Positions 13,078-22,138 of a stretch of DNA of 55,665 nucleotides are shown here, one piece after another. Numbering within the stretch: the first letter of the stretch is position 1; every line of letters begins with the position of its first letter. Both the position numbers and the translations under genes were made by a program. This stretch comes from an uncultured Bacilli bacterium. GTDB lineage: Bacteria; Bacillota_I; Bacilli_A; RF39; UBA660. The DNA lies in NCBI GenBank assembly GCA_934090595.1, contig CAKOJO010000001.1, forward strand, positions 1 to 55,665. Direction: 5' to 3'. Below the pieces are notes generated by a model that was not told where the DNA came from, searched no databases, and worked only from the letters and a program-made list of their open reading frames with translations.

Positions 13078-14703
13078 ATTGCTTATTTAGCTTTGTATAG
13101 AAAATATAGACCAACTTGTTTTGATGAGGTTGCTGGTCAAGATTCTATTGTAAAGATACTTAAAAATTCTATTGCTAATGATTGTGTTTCTCATGCTTAT
13201 TTGTTTGCTGGTCCAAGAGGAACTGGAAAAACGAGTTTGGCAAAAATTATTGCAAAAACTATTAATTGTTTTAATTTGAATGGATCTACATTTTGCAATG
13301 AATGTGATAGTTGTATTGCTTTTAATAACAAAAATAATCCTGATATTATTGAAATAGATGCTGCTTCGAATAATGGTGTTGAGGAAATTAGAAAAATTAG
13401 AGATAGTGTTAATTTAATGCCGAGTATTTCAAAGTATAAAGTTTATATTATTGATGAAGTGCATATGTTATCGAGTGGAGCTTTTAATGCATTGTTGAAA
13501 ACTCTTGAGGAACCACCAACTCACGTTATTTTTATATTGGCAACTACAGAATTTTATAAAATTCCAGAAACTATTATTTCTAGATGTCAATGTTTTAGTT
13601 TTGAACGTATTTCAAATAACGATATTGTAAATAAACTGAAGTATATTGTGGATTGTGAAAAAATAAATATTGATGATGAAGTTTTGAATTTGATTGCAAA
13701 ATATAGTGATGGTGGTTTAAGGGATTCGATTAGTATGTTGGATAAATTGATTTCTTATTCTGACAAAATTACTGTTGATGATTATTATACTTTAAAAGGT
13801 ATTGTTAATGAGGAATATTTAAAATCTTTAACAAATTATATTTTTAATGGTGATGTCTCTAGTATTTTGAATCTCTTAACTGAATTGGAAAATTCGGGTA
13901 AAGATGTTGTTATTTTATTAGATAGTTTTATGGAATATCTTAAGTCTTGTTTAATCTTACATAATAGTAGTGATTTCAATTCTATTTATAGTTTAATTAT
14001 TGAATTGAATGAGTTAGATATATTGCTGAAAAGAAGTAGTAATAAAAAAATTATTTTTGAGGTTGGAATTATTAAAATTGTTAATAAATTATTTAATAAT
14101 AAAACAAATGTTTGTGATTTTCAAGACATTAATAATTTGTCTACTTTAGAAAAAGAAGTTGTTTCTAGTAATAAGAATGATGATGTTCCTAAAAATGTAG
14201 TTGAAACTTATAAAGTGTGTTATAATAAAGATATCAGGATTAATAATGCTTTTGCTTTAGCTGATAAAAGTCTTTTGAATGATTTGAAAATTAAATGGGT
14301 TTTATTTTCTGAAGTTGTTTCTAATCCTGAAGATTCTTTGTTTATTTCTTATTTACTTGATAGTACTTTACGAGTTGCTGGTAAACATGAATTGATTTTA
14401 TCAGTTAAATATGATTCTATTCTTAAGAATGTTGATAACAATATTTCTGATATTGAATCAGTATTTAATACTATTATGAACACTAACTATAAACTTACAT
14501 TTATTAATGATTCTGATTGGGATAAATTAAAAAATGAATACATAAAAAATATTCAAAATGGGAGTGCTTATAGTTATATTAATGAGGAAAATGTTAATAA
14601 TGATATTAATATTTCTTCGAGTGAGAATGTTTCTTTTAATAATAATGATAGTGATGTTTTGGCTACTTCATTATTTGGCGAAGATATTGTTGAATTGAAA
14701 TAG
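13078..14703 (+). CDS. dnaX: DNA polymerase III subunit gamma/tau, apparent AUU start
   Basis: DnaX (541 aa) is the clamp-loader ATPase. Walker A GPRGTGKTS, a four-cysteine zinc motif (C near FNLNGSTFC, CNEC, DSC) and Walker B YIIDEVHMLS with SRC sensor I follow in order; the C-terminal third is the poorly conserved tau region. The family N-terminus (M-A-Y-x-ALYRKYRP) continues upstream of the nearest usual start codon (TTG 13093), and the matching first codon is ATT at 13078. GGGGGTGAT lies exactly three bases before it, the same spacing as before ATG in comK and several other genes here. No in-frame ATG, GTG or TTG with a ribosome site exists. A sequencing error is possible but would have to hit precisely this base. 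Confidence 0.9.
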   Translation: MAYLALYRKYRPTCFDEVAGQDSIVKILKNSIANDCVSHAYLFAGPRGTGKTSLAKIIAKTINCFNLNGSTFCNECDSCIAFNNKNNPDIIEIDAASNNGVEEIRKIRDSVNLMPSISKYKVYIIDEVHMLSSGAFNALLKTLEEPPTHVIFILATTEFYKIPETIISRCQCFSFERISNNDIVNKLKYIVDCEKINIDDEVLNLIAKYSDGGLRDSISMLDKLISYSDKITVDDYYTLKGIVNEEYLKSLTNYIFNGDVSSILNLLTELENSGKDVVILLDSFMEYLKSCLILHNSSDFNSIYSLIIELNELDILLKRSSNKKIIFEVGIIKIVNKLFNNKTNVCDFQDINNLSTLEKEVVSSNKNDDVPKNVVETYKVCYNKDIRINNAFALADKSLLNDLKIKWVLFSEVVSNPEDSLFISYLLDSTLRVAGKHELILSVKYDSILKNVDNNISDIESVFNTIMNTNYKLTFINDSDWDKLKNEYIKNIQNGSAYSYINEENVNNDINISSSENVSFNNNDSDVLATSLFGEDIVELK

Positions 14704-14714
14704 GAGGGATAATT

Positions 14715-15014
14715 ATGAATATGCAAGCTTTAATGAAACAAGCACAGGCTATGCAAAAAGAAATTACAAATATTAAGAATGAAATTGATAACTCTACTTT
14801 TGAAGGAAGTAGTTCGTTAGTTAAGGTTGTAGTTAATGGAAAAAAAGAAGTTTTAAGTGTTAAGATTTCTTCTGATGCTACTGATTTAAGTGATGATATT
14901 TCTATGCTAGAAGATATGATAGTTCTAGCTATGAATGATGCATTTTTAAAGGTTGATAAAACTACTAATGAAAAAATGGGCAAATATTCTAATATGATGT
15001 CAGGATTGATGTGA
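14715..15014 (+). CDS. ebfC: Nucleoid-associated protein YbaB/EbfC
   Basis: A small dimeric DNA-binding protein of the YbaB/EbfC family (99 aa). It begins MNMQALMKQAQAMQKEI, the typical amphipathic helix, followed by a beta-sheet segment (VKVVVNGKKEVLSVKIS) and a C-terminal helix. It follows dnaX by 11 bases with AGGAGG and precedes recR, the near-universal dnaX-ebfC-recR order. The protein binds DNA as a tweezer-shaped dimer; its precise role in Firmicutes is not settled. Confidence 0.93.
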   Translation: MNMQALMKQAQAMQKEITNIKNEIDNSTFEGSSSLVKVVVNGKKEVLSVKISSDATDLSDDISMLEDMIVLAMNDAFLKVDKTTNEKMGKYSNMMSGLM

Positions 15015-15018
15015 TAGT

Positions 15019-15615
15019 ATGTATCCAAAGAGTTTAGTGGATTTAATTGAGTATTTTAAGAAGTTTCCAGGAATTGGGGAAAAAACTGCTGAGAGATTGG
15101 CTTTTTCTGTGCTTAGTTTTGATGATGATGAAGTAACAGAGTTTAGTAATGCATTATGCAATGCTAAAACGAATATTAAACCTTGTGCTGTTTGTGGTAC
15201 TTTGACAGAAAATGATTTGTGTTTTATTTGTAGTGATAATTCACGTGACTGTGATAGTATTTTAGTTGTTGAAAATTCTAAAGATGTATTTTTATTTGAA
15301 AAACTTGGTAATTATAATGGATATTATCATGTTCTTGGTGGTTTGATTTCTCCACTTGATGAAATTGGTCCAGATGATTTATCTATTGATTTATTGGTAA
15401 AAAGGGTAAAAGAAAATAATATAAAGGAAGTTGTTCTTGCTATTAAAACTGGTATAGAGGCTGATACAACTGCTTTATACATAAAAAGATTATTAGAAAA
15501 AGATGGAATTATAGTAACTAGAATAGCTAATGGTATTCCTATTGGGGCAGATATGGAATACATTGATGTTCTTACGTTAGAAACTGCTTTAAATAATAGA
15601 AAGGAAGTATTTTAA
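15019..15615 (+). CDS. recR: Recombination mediator RecR
   Basis: RecR (198 aa) forms a ring clamp that acts with RecF and RecO to load RecA. It shows the N-terminal helix-hairpin-helix (FPGIGEKTAERLAF), the C4 zinc finger (CAVCGTL...LCFIC) and the TOPRIM domain ending VTRIANGIPIGADMEY, then a Walker-like tail. Length is normal. It starts four bases after ebfC with only a weak ribosome site, consistent with coupled translation in the dnaX-ebfC-recR-bofA-holB operon. Confidence 0.96.
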   Translation: MYPKSLVDLIEYFKKFPGIGEKTAERLAFSVLSFDDDEVTEFSNALCNAKTNIKPCAVCGTLTENDLCFICSDNSRDCDSILVVENSKDVFLFEKLGNYNGYYHVLGGLISPLDEIGPDDLSIDLLVKRVKENNIKEVVLAIKTGIEADTTALYIKRLLEKDGIIVTRIANGIPIGADMEYIDVLTLETALNNRKEVF

Positions 15616-15651
15616 TAAATTGTAATCATATATTTTTTTGAGGTGTTATTC

Positions 15652-15837
15652 TTGAAAAAAAGATTATATTTTATTGGAAGAAAGCTTCTTTTAGCTCCGT
15701 TTATAATTTATATATATGATTTAATAATGGGCTCTTCAGTTTATTTTATTCCAATTAATATTATTACAATTTTGGTAGTGGGTTTATTTGATATTTTTGG
15801 ATTGATTTTGTTGATAGTTTTATTGTTAATTTTGTGA
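15652..15837 (+). CDS. bofA: Sigma-K checkpoint protein BofA
   Basis: A 61-residue membrane protein in the slot occupied by bofA after recR in Bacillus. BofA holds the SpoIVFB protease inactive in the mother cell until the forespore signals, so it times pro-sigma-K processing. Two hydrophobic stretches are present, and the C-terminal half (IPINIITILVVGLFDIFG) matches the BofA pattern IPIN-x-x-T-x-x-V-G-x-x-G. TTG 15652 is chosen because GAGGTG lies six bases upstream; the GTG inside that ribosome site is unlikely. At 61 residues it is shorter than B. subtilis BofA (87). Confidence 0.8.
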   Translation: MKKRLYFIGRKLLLAPFIIYIYDLIMGSSVYFIPINIITILVVGLFDIFGLILLIVLLLIL

Positions 15838-15850
15838 TGAGGTGATAGGC

Positions 15851-16753
15851 ATGTTAGATAAATATGAAAAAATGCAAAATATTTTTTATAAGTATATTAT
15901 AAATTCTGTTGAAAATGGTCATATCTCTCATGCTTATTTAATTGAAACTAATGGTGTTTCTTATGGATATGATTTAGCTATTTCACTTGCTAAGTTTTTT
16001 CTTTGTATTGATAAAGATCCTGTACAACAAAAGATAATACTTAATGAAATTGATAAAAATATATATTCTGATTTATACATTATTAATAGTAATGATAATG
16101 AAATAAAAAAAAATGATGTGGCTTTTTTAAAACATGTTTTTTCTTTTAAGTCTCAGGATAACAATAGAAGAGTTTATGTTATTAACAATGCTAATTTACT
16201 AAATGTTTCTTCTTCGAATACATTGCTTAAATTTTTAGAGGAACCTGATGATGATATTGTTGCAATTTTAGTTACAGATAGTAGATATGATTTGTTGGAT
16301 ACTATTGTTTCACGTTGCCAGGTTTTATCATTGATAAATAATGAGTCATTTATTAATAGATTAGTTTGGAATGATTATGATGAAATTTTGAATTATACTG
16401 ATTTTGTTAGTAATAAGATTTCTAGTATGGTTAAATTGTATTGCTTGTTAGAATTAAGTGATGTTTTTTTACTTACTAATGAATATATGTATAGTATTAA
16501 AAATGAACTTAGTAATTTTTTTATGGTTGGTCTTGCTTTTTACTATGATATTTTTAATTTATATTATGATAGAAATTTACATTTTCTTGATGGATATGAT
16601 GAAGAAAAGGCAAAAGTTATGAAAAATAATACAATTAGTGATATAATAAAGAAGATTGATGTAATTAATTTATTTATTAATAAATCTAGATCTAATGTTA
16701 ATAGAGATTTATTAATTGATGATTTTACATTTAAGATGTTAGGAGATGATTAG
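15851..16753 (+). CDS. holB: DNA polymerase III delta' subunit
   Basis: HolB/delta' (300 aa), the stator subunit of the clamp loader. The AAA+ relative begins with NGHISHAYLIET and continues with NNANLLNVSSSNTLLKFLEEPD and the SRC motif (SRCQVLSL). A working Walker A is missing (TNGVSYGYDLA), as usual for delta'. ATG 15851 follows GAGGTGAT by four bases. It lies between bofA and ricT; the tmk gene often found upstream is absent. Confidence 0.93.
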   Translation: MLDKYEKMQNIFYKYIINSVENGHISHAYLIETNGVSYGYDLAISLAKFFLCIDKDPVQQKIILNEIDKNIYSDLYIINSNDNEIKKNDVAFLKHVFSFKSQDNNRRVYVINNANLLNVSSSNTLLKFLEEPDDDIVAILVTDSRYDLLDTIVSRCQVLSLINNESFINRLVWNDYDEILNYTDFVSNKISSMVKLYCLLELSDVFLLTNEYMYSIKNELSNFFMVGLAFYYDIFNLYYDRNLHFLDGYDEEKAKVMKNNTISDIIKKIDVINLFINKSRSNVNRDLLIDDFTFKMLGDD

Positions 16754-17533
16754 ATGATTGAAGTGTTTGGTGTACGTTTTAATGATTCTGATAAAATATA
16801 TTACTTTTTACCTAATGGGAATGAGCTCGAAAAAGATGACTATGTTATAGTTGAAACTGAACGTGGACAACAATTTGGAATAATTTGCACTGACAGAATT
16901 ACTGTTGACAAAAATCGAATTTCATTTGAACTTAAAAATGTTTTAAAAATTGCTGATTCTGATGATATTAATATGAATGAAAAGAATATTAAAGATGCAG
17001 AGCTTGCAATCGAACATGCTAATAAATTTGTTGCTGAGTTGGATTTGAATATGAAAATATTGGATGCTTCTTTTACTTTTGATCGTTCACAACTTTTATT
17101 TAATTTTTTAGCAGATGCAAGAGTTGATTTTAGAGAGCTTGCTAAAAAATTGGCTTATATATATAAAACTAGAATTGAACTTAGACAAATTGGAGTCCGT
17201 GATAAAGCAAAATGCGTTGGGGGTTATGGAGCTTGCGGTAGAAAATTGTGTTGTTCTTCATTCTTGACTGACTTAAATAGTGTTTCTATTAATATGGCTA
17301 AAAATCAAAATCTTGCTTTAAATCCTCAGAAAATTAATGGTGTATGTGGTAGATTAATGTGTTGTTTGGAATATGAAAACGAATTGTATAATGAATATAA
17401 AAAGGATTTACCTAAAGTTGGTGAAGTGATATCTAATGATTCTAATAAGGGAAAAGTAGTGTATGTAGATTTATTTAAAAGAATGTATAAATTAGAATTA
17501 GAAGATGGTAAAATTGTGGATGTGATGTTATGA
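16754..17533 (+). CDS. ricT: PSP1-domain protein RicT (YaaT)
   Basis: RicT (259 aa), one of three subunits of the RicA-RicF-RicT (Y) complex that carries Fe-S clusters and steers RNase Y maturation of polycistronic mRNAs. In B. subtilis it is needed for competence, biofilm and sporulation. The PSP1 domain is clear, with its cysteine-rich core CVGGYGACGRKLCC and a second pair in NGVCGRLMCCLEYE. It starts on the base after the holB stop, with AGGAGATGATT upstream, and overlaps pth by four bases (ATGA). Finding it beside comK, spoVT and other developmental genes fits its known role. Confidence 0.95.
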   Translation: MIEVFGVRFNDSDKIYYFLPNGNELEKDDYVIVETERGQQFGIICTDRITVDKNRISFELKNVLKIADSDDINMNEKNIKDAELAIEHANKFVAELDLNMKILDASFTFDRSQLLFNFLADARVDFRELAKKLAYIYKTRIELRQIGVRDKAKCVGGYGACGRKLCCSSFLTDLNSVSINMAKNQNLALNPQKINGVCGRLMCCLEYENELYNEYKKDLPKVGEVISNDSNKGKVVYVDLFKRMYKLELEDGKIVDVML

Positions 17534-18084
17534 AATTAATTGTTGGTATAGGTAATCCTGGTAAGGAGTATAAAAATACTAGGCATAATATTGGTTTTAA
17601 TATATTGGATAATTATGCTTCTTTCCATTCAATTGAAATTACTAAAGAAAAATTTAATGGATTGTATGTAGACTTTGTTTTGAATGGTGAAAAAATTATT
17701 TTATTGAAACCTTTATCATATGTTAATTTATCAGGTATTGTTGTAAAAAAATATATAGATTATTTTAATATTTCAGTGGATGATATTTTAATTATAAGTG
17801 ATGATTTGGATCTGGAATTTGGAAAAATTAGACTTCGTTTATCTGGTTCATCTGGAGGGCATAATGGTCTTAAGAGTATTGAGGCAAATTTAGGTACTAA
17901 AAATTATAAACGCATGAAGTTTGGTATTTCTAATAATAAAAGTATTGATACTAAAGATTATGTTTTGGGTAATTTGTCTTCTGAAGAAAGTAAAAAGTTA
18001 AGTGAAATATTACCTATTACTACTGATATTTTGGATGATTTCATGGTTATGCCTTTTACTAATTTAATGAATAAATATAATTAG
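17530..18084 (+). CDS. pth: Peptidyl-tRNA hydrolase
   Basis: Pth (184 aa), also called SpoVC, frees tRNA from peptidyl-tRNA dropped by ribosomes. The N-terminal signature GIGNPGKEYKNTRHNIGF contains the catalytic histidine and the conserved Asn residues, and a second block reads SDDLDLEFGKIRLRLSGSSG. Start ATG overlaps the ricT stop. mfd follows, as in Bacillus. Confidence 0.96.
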   Translation: MKLIVGIGNPGKEYKNTRHNIGFNILDNYASFHSIEITKEKFNGLYVDFVLNGEKIILLKPLSYVNLSGIVVKKYIDYFNISVDDILIISDDLDLEFGKIRLRLSGSSGGHNGLKSIEANLGTKNYKRMKFGISNNKSIDTKDYVLGNLSSEESKKLSEILPITTDILDDFMVMPFTNLMNKYN

Positions 18085-18093
18085 GGTGATACT

Positions 18094-21000
18094 ATGAATG
18101 TTTTAGATAAAGTAAGTACTTTTTCTTATAAAAATGACATTAGTTTATTTGGATTGACTAATGAATTTTTTGGTGTTGTTATTAATAAATTTTTTAATAA
18201 TATTAAAGACGGTATTTTGATTGTTGCTCCAAGTATGTTTGAGGCAAAAAAAATGTATGAGTCTATAAACAGATATAATGATAATTGCTTTTTGTTTGAG
18301 ACTGATAGTTTATCTTTTGTTAATGCGCTTGCTACTAGTCCTATTCTTAAAACTGAGAGACTTTCTGTTTTGAATGAACTTTTAGATAATAAAAAAAGAA
18401 TTGTTGTTACGGATTTAGTTGGTTATTTGAAACATTTACCTCCAGTTAAAGAATATACTGATAAAATTATTGAATTATCTGTTGGTAATAATATTTCTAT
18501 AGAAACTATTATTTCAAAGCTTGATGATTTAGGATATAAGCGAGAAGATTTGGTTGTAAAAATGGGTGATTTTGCTGTTAGAGGATATATTTTGGATATT
18601 TTTTTGATTGATAGTGATAATCCGATAAGAATAGAATTTTTTGGTGATGATATTGAATCTATTCGTTTTTTTAATTCAGATGATCAAAGATCTATTTCAA
18701 GTGTTAATTCTATTAAAATATATCCTAATGATGAATTTGATAGTAGTCAATATGTAAATATTTCATCTTATTTGGGCGATTGTTATACTGTTTTTAAGGA
18801 TTATAATCAAATTGGTGTTTCATATAAGAATATGATTCAGGAACTTTTTGATTATGGTACTAAGCAATCATTGTTTTTTAAATTAGAGGATATTCCATTA
18901 AATAAGGTTATGTATTATAATGATTTTGATAATTATAAACAAAGTAATAACTTTATTGATTTTGGTGTTTCTAATTTGGATTATAGTGGTAGTGATATTA
19001 CTTATTTTAATAATTATATTAAAAAGTATTTATCTTTGAAAAAGACAATTGTTATTTGCTTGTCTGATAAAAAGAACATTGATAACTTATTTGATTTTTC
19101 ATATGTTTTGACTGATTTAAATAATATATTTGATGAAAAAGTAAATGTAGTTGTTTTTCCTCTGGGAGAAGGTTTTTCTGTTGATGATTATATTTTTGTT
19201 AGTGAAAAGGAATTATTTAATAAAATTTTAGTTAAAAAGAGAGCAGTTAAATTTAAATATTCTAAGAGAATAAATGATTTAACTAAATTAAATATTGGTG
19301 ATTATGTTGTTCATGAAACTTGTGGTATTGGTATTTATAATGGTATTAAAACTCTTACTAAAAATGGAGTTTTGAATGATTATATAGAGGTTCTTTATGC
19401 AAATGGGGATAAATTATTTATTCCTGCTTCTAAAATAGAGTTGATTAGTAAGTTTTCTGGAAAGGAAGGATATGTTCCAAAAATCAATTCTTTAAATAGT
19501 AATGCATGGGAAAAGGCCAAGAGAAGAGTAAGTCAGAAAATTAAGTATGAGGCTGAAAGACTTCTTAAAGTACAAGCTGAAAGAAAATTAAAAAAAGGTT
19601 TTGCATTTAGTAAGGATAATGAACTTCAAATTATGTTTGATAATGAGTTTTTATATGATGCTACTGATGATCAAATTAGAGCTACTATGGAAATAAAAAA
19701 GGATATGGAAAGTGATATTCCAATGGATAGATTGCTTTGTGGTGATGTTGGTTATGGAAAGACTGAAGTTGCTTTTAGGGCTATGTTTAAAGCAGTTTTG
19801 GATAATAAACAAGTTATGTATCTTTGTCCTACTACGCTTTTATCTAGACAACAGTATATGAGTGCTCTTGATAGATTTAAAAGTTTTCCTGTTAGAATAG
19901 AATTGTTAAACAGATTTGTATCTTCCAAAAATGCTAAAAGAATAGTAGATGATTTTAATAAGGGAAATGTTGATATTTTATTTGGAACTCATAGAATACT
20001 TAGTGATGATATTAAACCTAAAGATTTAGGACTTTTAGTTATTGATGAAGAACAACGTTTTGGAGTTGCGCATAAGGAAAAAATTAAAGAGTATAAAAGT
20101 AATATTGATGTGCTTACTCTTACTGCAACTCCTATACCTAGAACTTTACAAATGACTATTTTTGGTCTTAAAGATTTGTCTTTGATTGAAACTCCTCCGA
20201 AGGATAGGCATGCTGTACAGACTTATGTACTTGCATTTGATAAAAATATTATTAGAGATATTATCTATAGAGAATTATCACGTGATGGACAAGTTTTTAT
20301 ATTATATAATAGGGTCGAAGATATTGAATCAAAAGTTAGAGAAATACAGATGATTGTTCCTGAAGCTAGGGTTACTTTTGCACATGGGAAGATGAATAAA
20401 AATGATCTTGAAAACATTATGAATGATTTTGTTCTTCATAAATATGATGTTTTAGTGTGCACTACTATTATAGAAACAGGTGTTGATATACCTAATGTTA
20501 ATACTCTTATTGTATATAATTCTGATTGGTTTGGTCTTAGTCAACTTTATCAAATAAGAGGTAGAGTTGGTCGTAGTGATAGAATTGCTTATGCTTATTT
20601 GACATATGAAAATAATAAAGTTTTAACTGAAAATTCTATAAAAAGACTTCAAGTACTTAAGGATTTTACTGAACTTGGAAGTGGTTTTACTATTGCTGCA
20701 CGTGATTTATCAATCAGAGGTTCTGGTGATATTTTGGGAAGTGAGCAAGCTGGTTATATTGATTGTGTTGGTATCGATTTATATATGAAAATGTTGAATG
20801 ATGAAATCTTAAAATTGAAGGGAATTGAAGTCTCAGATAAGTGTGATGATGTTGTTAGCAATGTCGAGGTTACTAGCCATATTTCTGATATTTATACAAA
20901 CAGTGATGAATTGAAGATTGAAATTCATAAACTTATAAACAGTATTGATTCATATGAAAAGTATAATTCAGTTTATAACGAACTTACAGATAGATTTGGT

Positions 21001-21288
21001 AGGCTTAATGATGATATTATAATATATATGAATAAAGAATTGTTTGAAAATTATAGTAAGAAAATTGGAATATCTAAAATAGTTGAAGATAGCTTTAGTG
21101 TATCTGTAGTGTTTAATAGTGTTAAGTCAAATTCAATTGATTATGAAGATTTAATTATGAAATCACTTAAAATTAGCAACAGATTTATATTTTCTTATAA
21201 GAATAACTGTTTATTTATTAAAGTTTTGAAAAATAGTGGTGATGATAACCCAATAGTTTTATTTAACAAACTTTTTAAAGAAATATAG
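18094..21288 (+). CDS. mfd: Transcription-repair coupling factor Mfd
   Basis: Mfd (1064 aa) removes RNA polymerase stalled at DNA damage and recruits UvrA. The degenerate UvrB-like region occupies the first 350 residues. The RNA-polymerase-interacting domain is near 400 (NIGDYVVHETCGIGIYNG), Walker A GDVGYGKT near 550, the DEEQ box at IDEEQRFGV, and motif VI in QIRGRVGRSDR. It is about 100 residues shorter than the B. subtilis protein, mostly in the N-terminal half and the C-terminal TRCF domain, but no motif is lost. GGTGAT lies three bases before ATG. A terminator overlaps its end. Confidence 0.96.
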   Translation: MNVLDKVSTFSYKNDISLFGLTNEFFGVVINKFFNNIKDGILIVAPSMFEAKKMYESINRYNDNCFLFETDSLSFVNALATSPILKTERLSVLNELLDNKKRIVVTDLVGYLKHLPPVKEYTDKIIELSVGNNISIETIISKLDDLGYKREDLVVKMGDFAVRGYILDIFLIDSDNPIRIEFFGDDIESIRFFNSDDQRSISSVNSIKIYPNDEFDSSQYVNISSYLGDCYTVFKDYNQIGVSYKNMIQELFDYGTKQSLFFKLEDIPLNKVMYYNDFDNYKQSNNFIDFGVSNLDYSGSDITYFNNYIKKYLSLKKTIVICLSDKKNIDNLFDFSYVLTDLNNIFDEKVNVVVFPLGEGFSVDDYIFVSEKELFNKILVKKRAVKFKYSKRINDLTKLNIGDYVVHETCGIGIYNGIKTLTKNGVLNDYIEVLYANGDKLFIPASKIELISKFSGKEGYVPKINSLNSNAWEKAKRRVSQKIKYEAERLLKVQAERKLKKGFAFSKDNELQIMFDNEFLYDATDDQIRATMEIKKDMESDIPMDRLLCGDVGYGKTEVAFRAMFKAVLDNKQVMYLCPTTLLSRQQYMSALDRFKSFPVRIELLNRFVSSKNAKRIVDDFNKGNVDILFGTHRILSDDIKPKDLGLLVIDEEQRFGVAHKEKIKEYKSNIDVLTLTATPIPRTLQMTIFGLKDLSLIETPPKDRHAVQTYVLAFDKNIIRDIIYRELSRDGQVFILYNRVEDIESKVREIQMIVPEARVTFAHGKMNKNDLENIMNDFVLHKYDVLVCTTIIETGVDIPNVNTLIVYNSDWFGLSQLYQIRGRVGRSDRIAYAYLTYENNKVLTENSIKRLQVLKDFTELGSGFTIAARDLSIRGSGDILGSEQAGYIDCVGIDLYMKMLNDEILKLKGIEVSDKCDDVVSNVEVTSHISDIYTNSDELKIEIHKLINSIDSYEKYNSVYNELTDRFGRLNDDIIIYMNKELFENYSKKIGISKIVEDSFSVSVVFNSVKSNSIDYEDLIMKSLKISNRFIFSYKNNCLFIKVLKNSGDDNPIVLFNKLFKEI

Positions 21289-21309
21289 TTTTAGAACTAT
21301 GTTTTTTTT
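21284..21309 (+). terminator. Terminator after mfd
   Basis: ATAGTT-ttag-AACTAT with a following eight-T run; the mfd stop codon is in the stem. Confidence 0.7.
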
Positions 21310-21362
21310 GTGAATATTTTTGCTTTTTTATGGAAAAATAATTATGAAAGTGAGGAAAGTAA

Positions 21363-21893
21363 ATGAAGACTACTGGTGTTGTTAGAAGAATAGATGAACT
21401 AGGAAGAATTGTTATTCCTAAAGAAATTAGAAAAACATTGAAAATTAAAGATGGGGAGTCTTTAGAAATATTTTTAGAAGATGGGAATATAATTTTAAAG
21501 AAGTACTCTCATTTTGACGGTTTAAAGGAATTTTATGATAAATTTGTTGATAGCATTTCAAATTCAATTGATAAGACTGTTTTAATTACTGATAGATGTA
21601 GTGTTATTGCGGGTGCTGGAACTTTGAAAAACAATTATGTTGCTTTTGATATTTCTTCTGATGTTGATAGAATTATTGAAGAAAGAACTAATACTTTTTC
21701 TTATGTTAAATCTAGTTTTAGTATAGTTAAGGATAGGATTGATATTATTGGATATGTTATTTGTCCAATTATAGTTGATGGTGATGCTATTGGTAGTGTA
21801 ATAATAGTTTCTGACTCTTATGATTTAGATTCTTTTGATGAACGTACTGCAATTATGTATTCTAAATTTTTAAGCAAATATATTGAAATATAA
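21363..21893 (+). CDS. spoVT: Stage V sporulation regulator SpoVT
   Basis: SpoVT (176 aa) fine-tunes sigma-G-dependent genes in the forespore. The first 50 residues are an AbrB-type swapped-hairpin DNA-binding domain (TTGVVRRIDELGRIVIPKEI), and residues 55-176 form the GAF-like domain typical of SpoVT (B. subtilis 178 aa), which separates it from plain AbrB or Abh. It lies directly after mfd, as in Bacillus. A TGAATA resembling a sigma-G -35 lies at 21311-21316 but no convincing -10 partner is visible. The strongest single sign in this block that the organism makes spores. Confidence 0.93.
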   Translation: MKTTGVVRRIDELGRIVIPKEIRKTLKIKDGESLEIFLEDGNIILKKYSHFDGLKEFYDKFVDSISNSIDKTVLITDRCSVIAGAGTLKNNYVAFDISSDVDRIIEERTNTFSYVKSSFSIVKDRIDIIGYVICPIIVDGDAIGSVIIVSDSYDLDSFDERTAIMYSKFLSKYIEI

Positions 21894-21911
21894 TTTTTGT
21901 TATGATATAAT
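21883..21911 (+). promoter_or_regulatory. Promoter of the metG T-box leader
   Basis: -35 TTGAAA (21883-21888), 17 bases, -10 TATAAT (21906-21911) preceded by TG (extended -10). Transcription would begin near 21918; the -35 lies in the last codons of spoVT. Confidence 0.8.
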
Positions 21912-21917
21912 TCTAGT

Positions 21918-22120
21918 CAAATGTGATGAAGAAAAGTTAGAACAATTTTGAAATTGTAGAGAGTTTGTGTTTGGTGAAAACAAATATTTTGAATTGTTTG
22001 GTATGATTTTCGGAACAGGTATTTTACCCGTAGGGATGCGTTAAAAAAATAAGTTTGTAATTTTTACAAAATTAAGGTGGTACCACGGAATATTTCGTCC
22101 TTAGAGATATTTCGTTTTTT
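21918..22120 (+). promoter_or_regulatory. T-box leader controlling metG
   Basis: The conserved T-box sequence AAGGTGGTACCACGG lies at 22074-22088. It is followed by a terminator hairpin (22086-22114, stem CGGAATATTTC / GAGATATTTCG with two G-U pairs) and a T-run. The stem I base pairs GAAAA with TTTTC (22007-22011), and the presumed specifier is ATG at 22003-22005, a methionine codon followed by A. Uncharged tRNA-Met would pair with the specifier and the T-box bulge, favour the antiterminator and raise metG expression. Met-specific T-boxes before metG are known in some Firmicutes. Confidence 0.88.
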
Positions 22121-22138
22121 ATTTATGGAGGGATGATT

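Noticed and set aside
13093..13095. TTG as the start codon of dnaX
   Set aside because: It has no ribosome site at a suitable distance and would cut off conserved N-terminal residues; the ATT at 13078 fits both.
14079..14087. Further TGTTAATAA copies inside dnaX, the adhesin-linked sortase (39900) and the AGCS gene (about 46645)
   Set aside because: They encode Val/Asn-Lys codons in frame and a handful are expected by chance at this base composition.
15643..15651. A GTG start for bofA three codons earlier
   Set aside because: That GTG is part of the ribosome site for the TTG at 15652.
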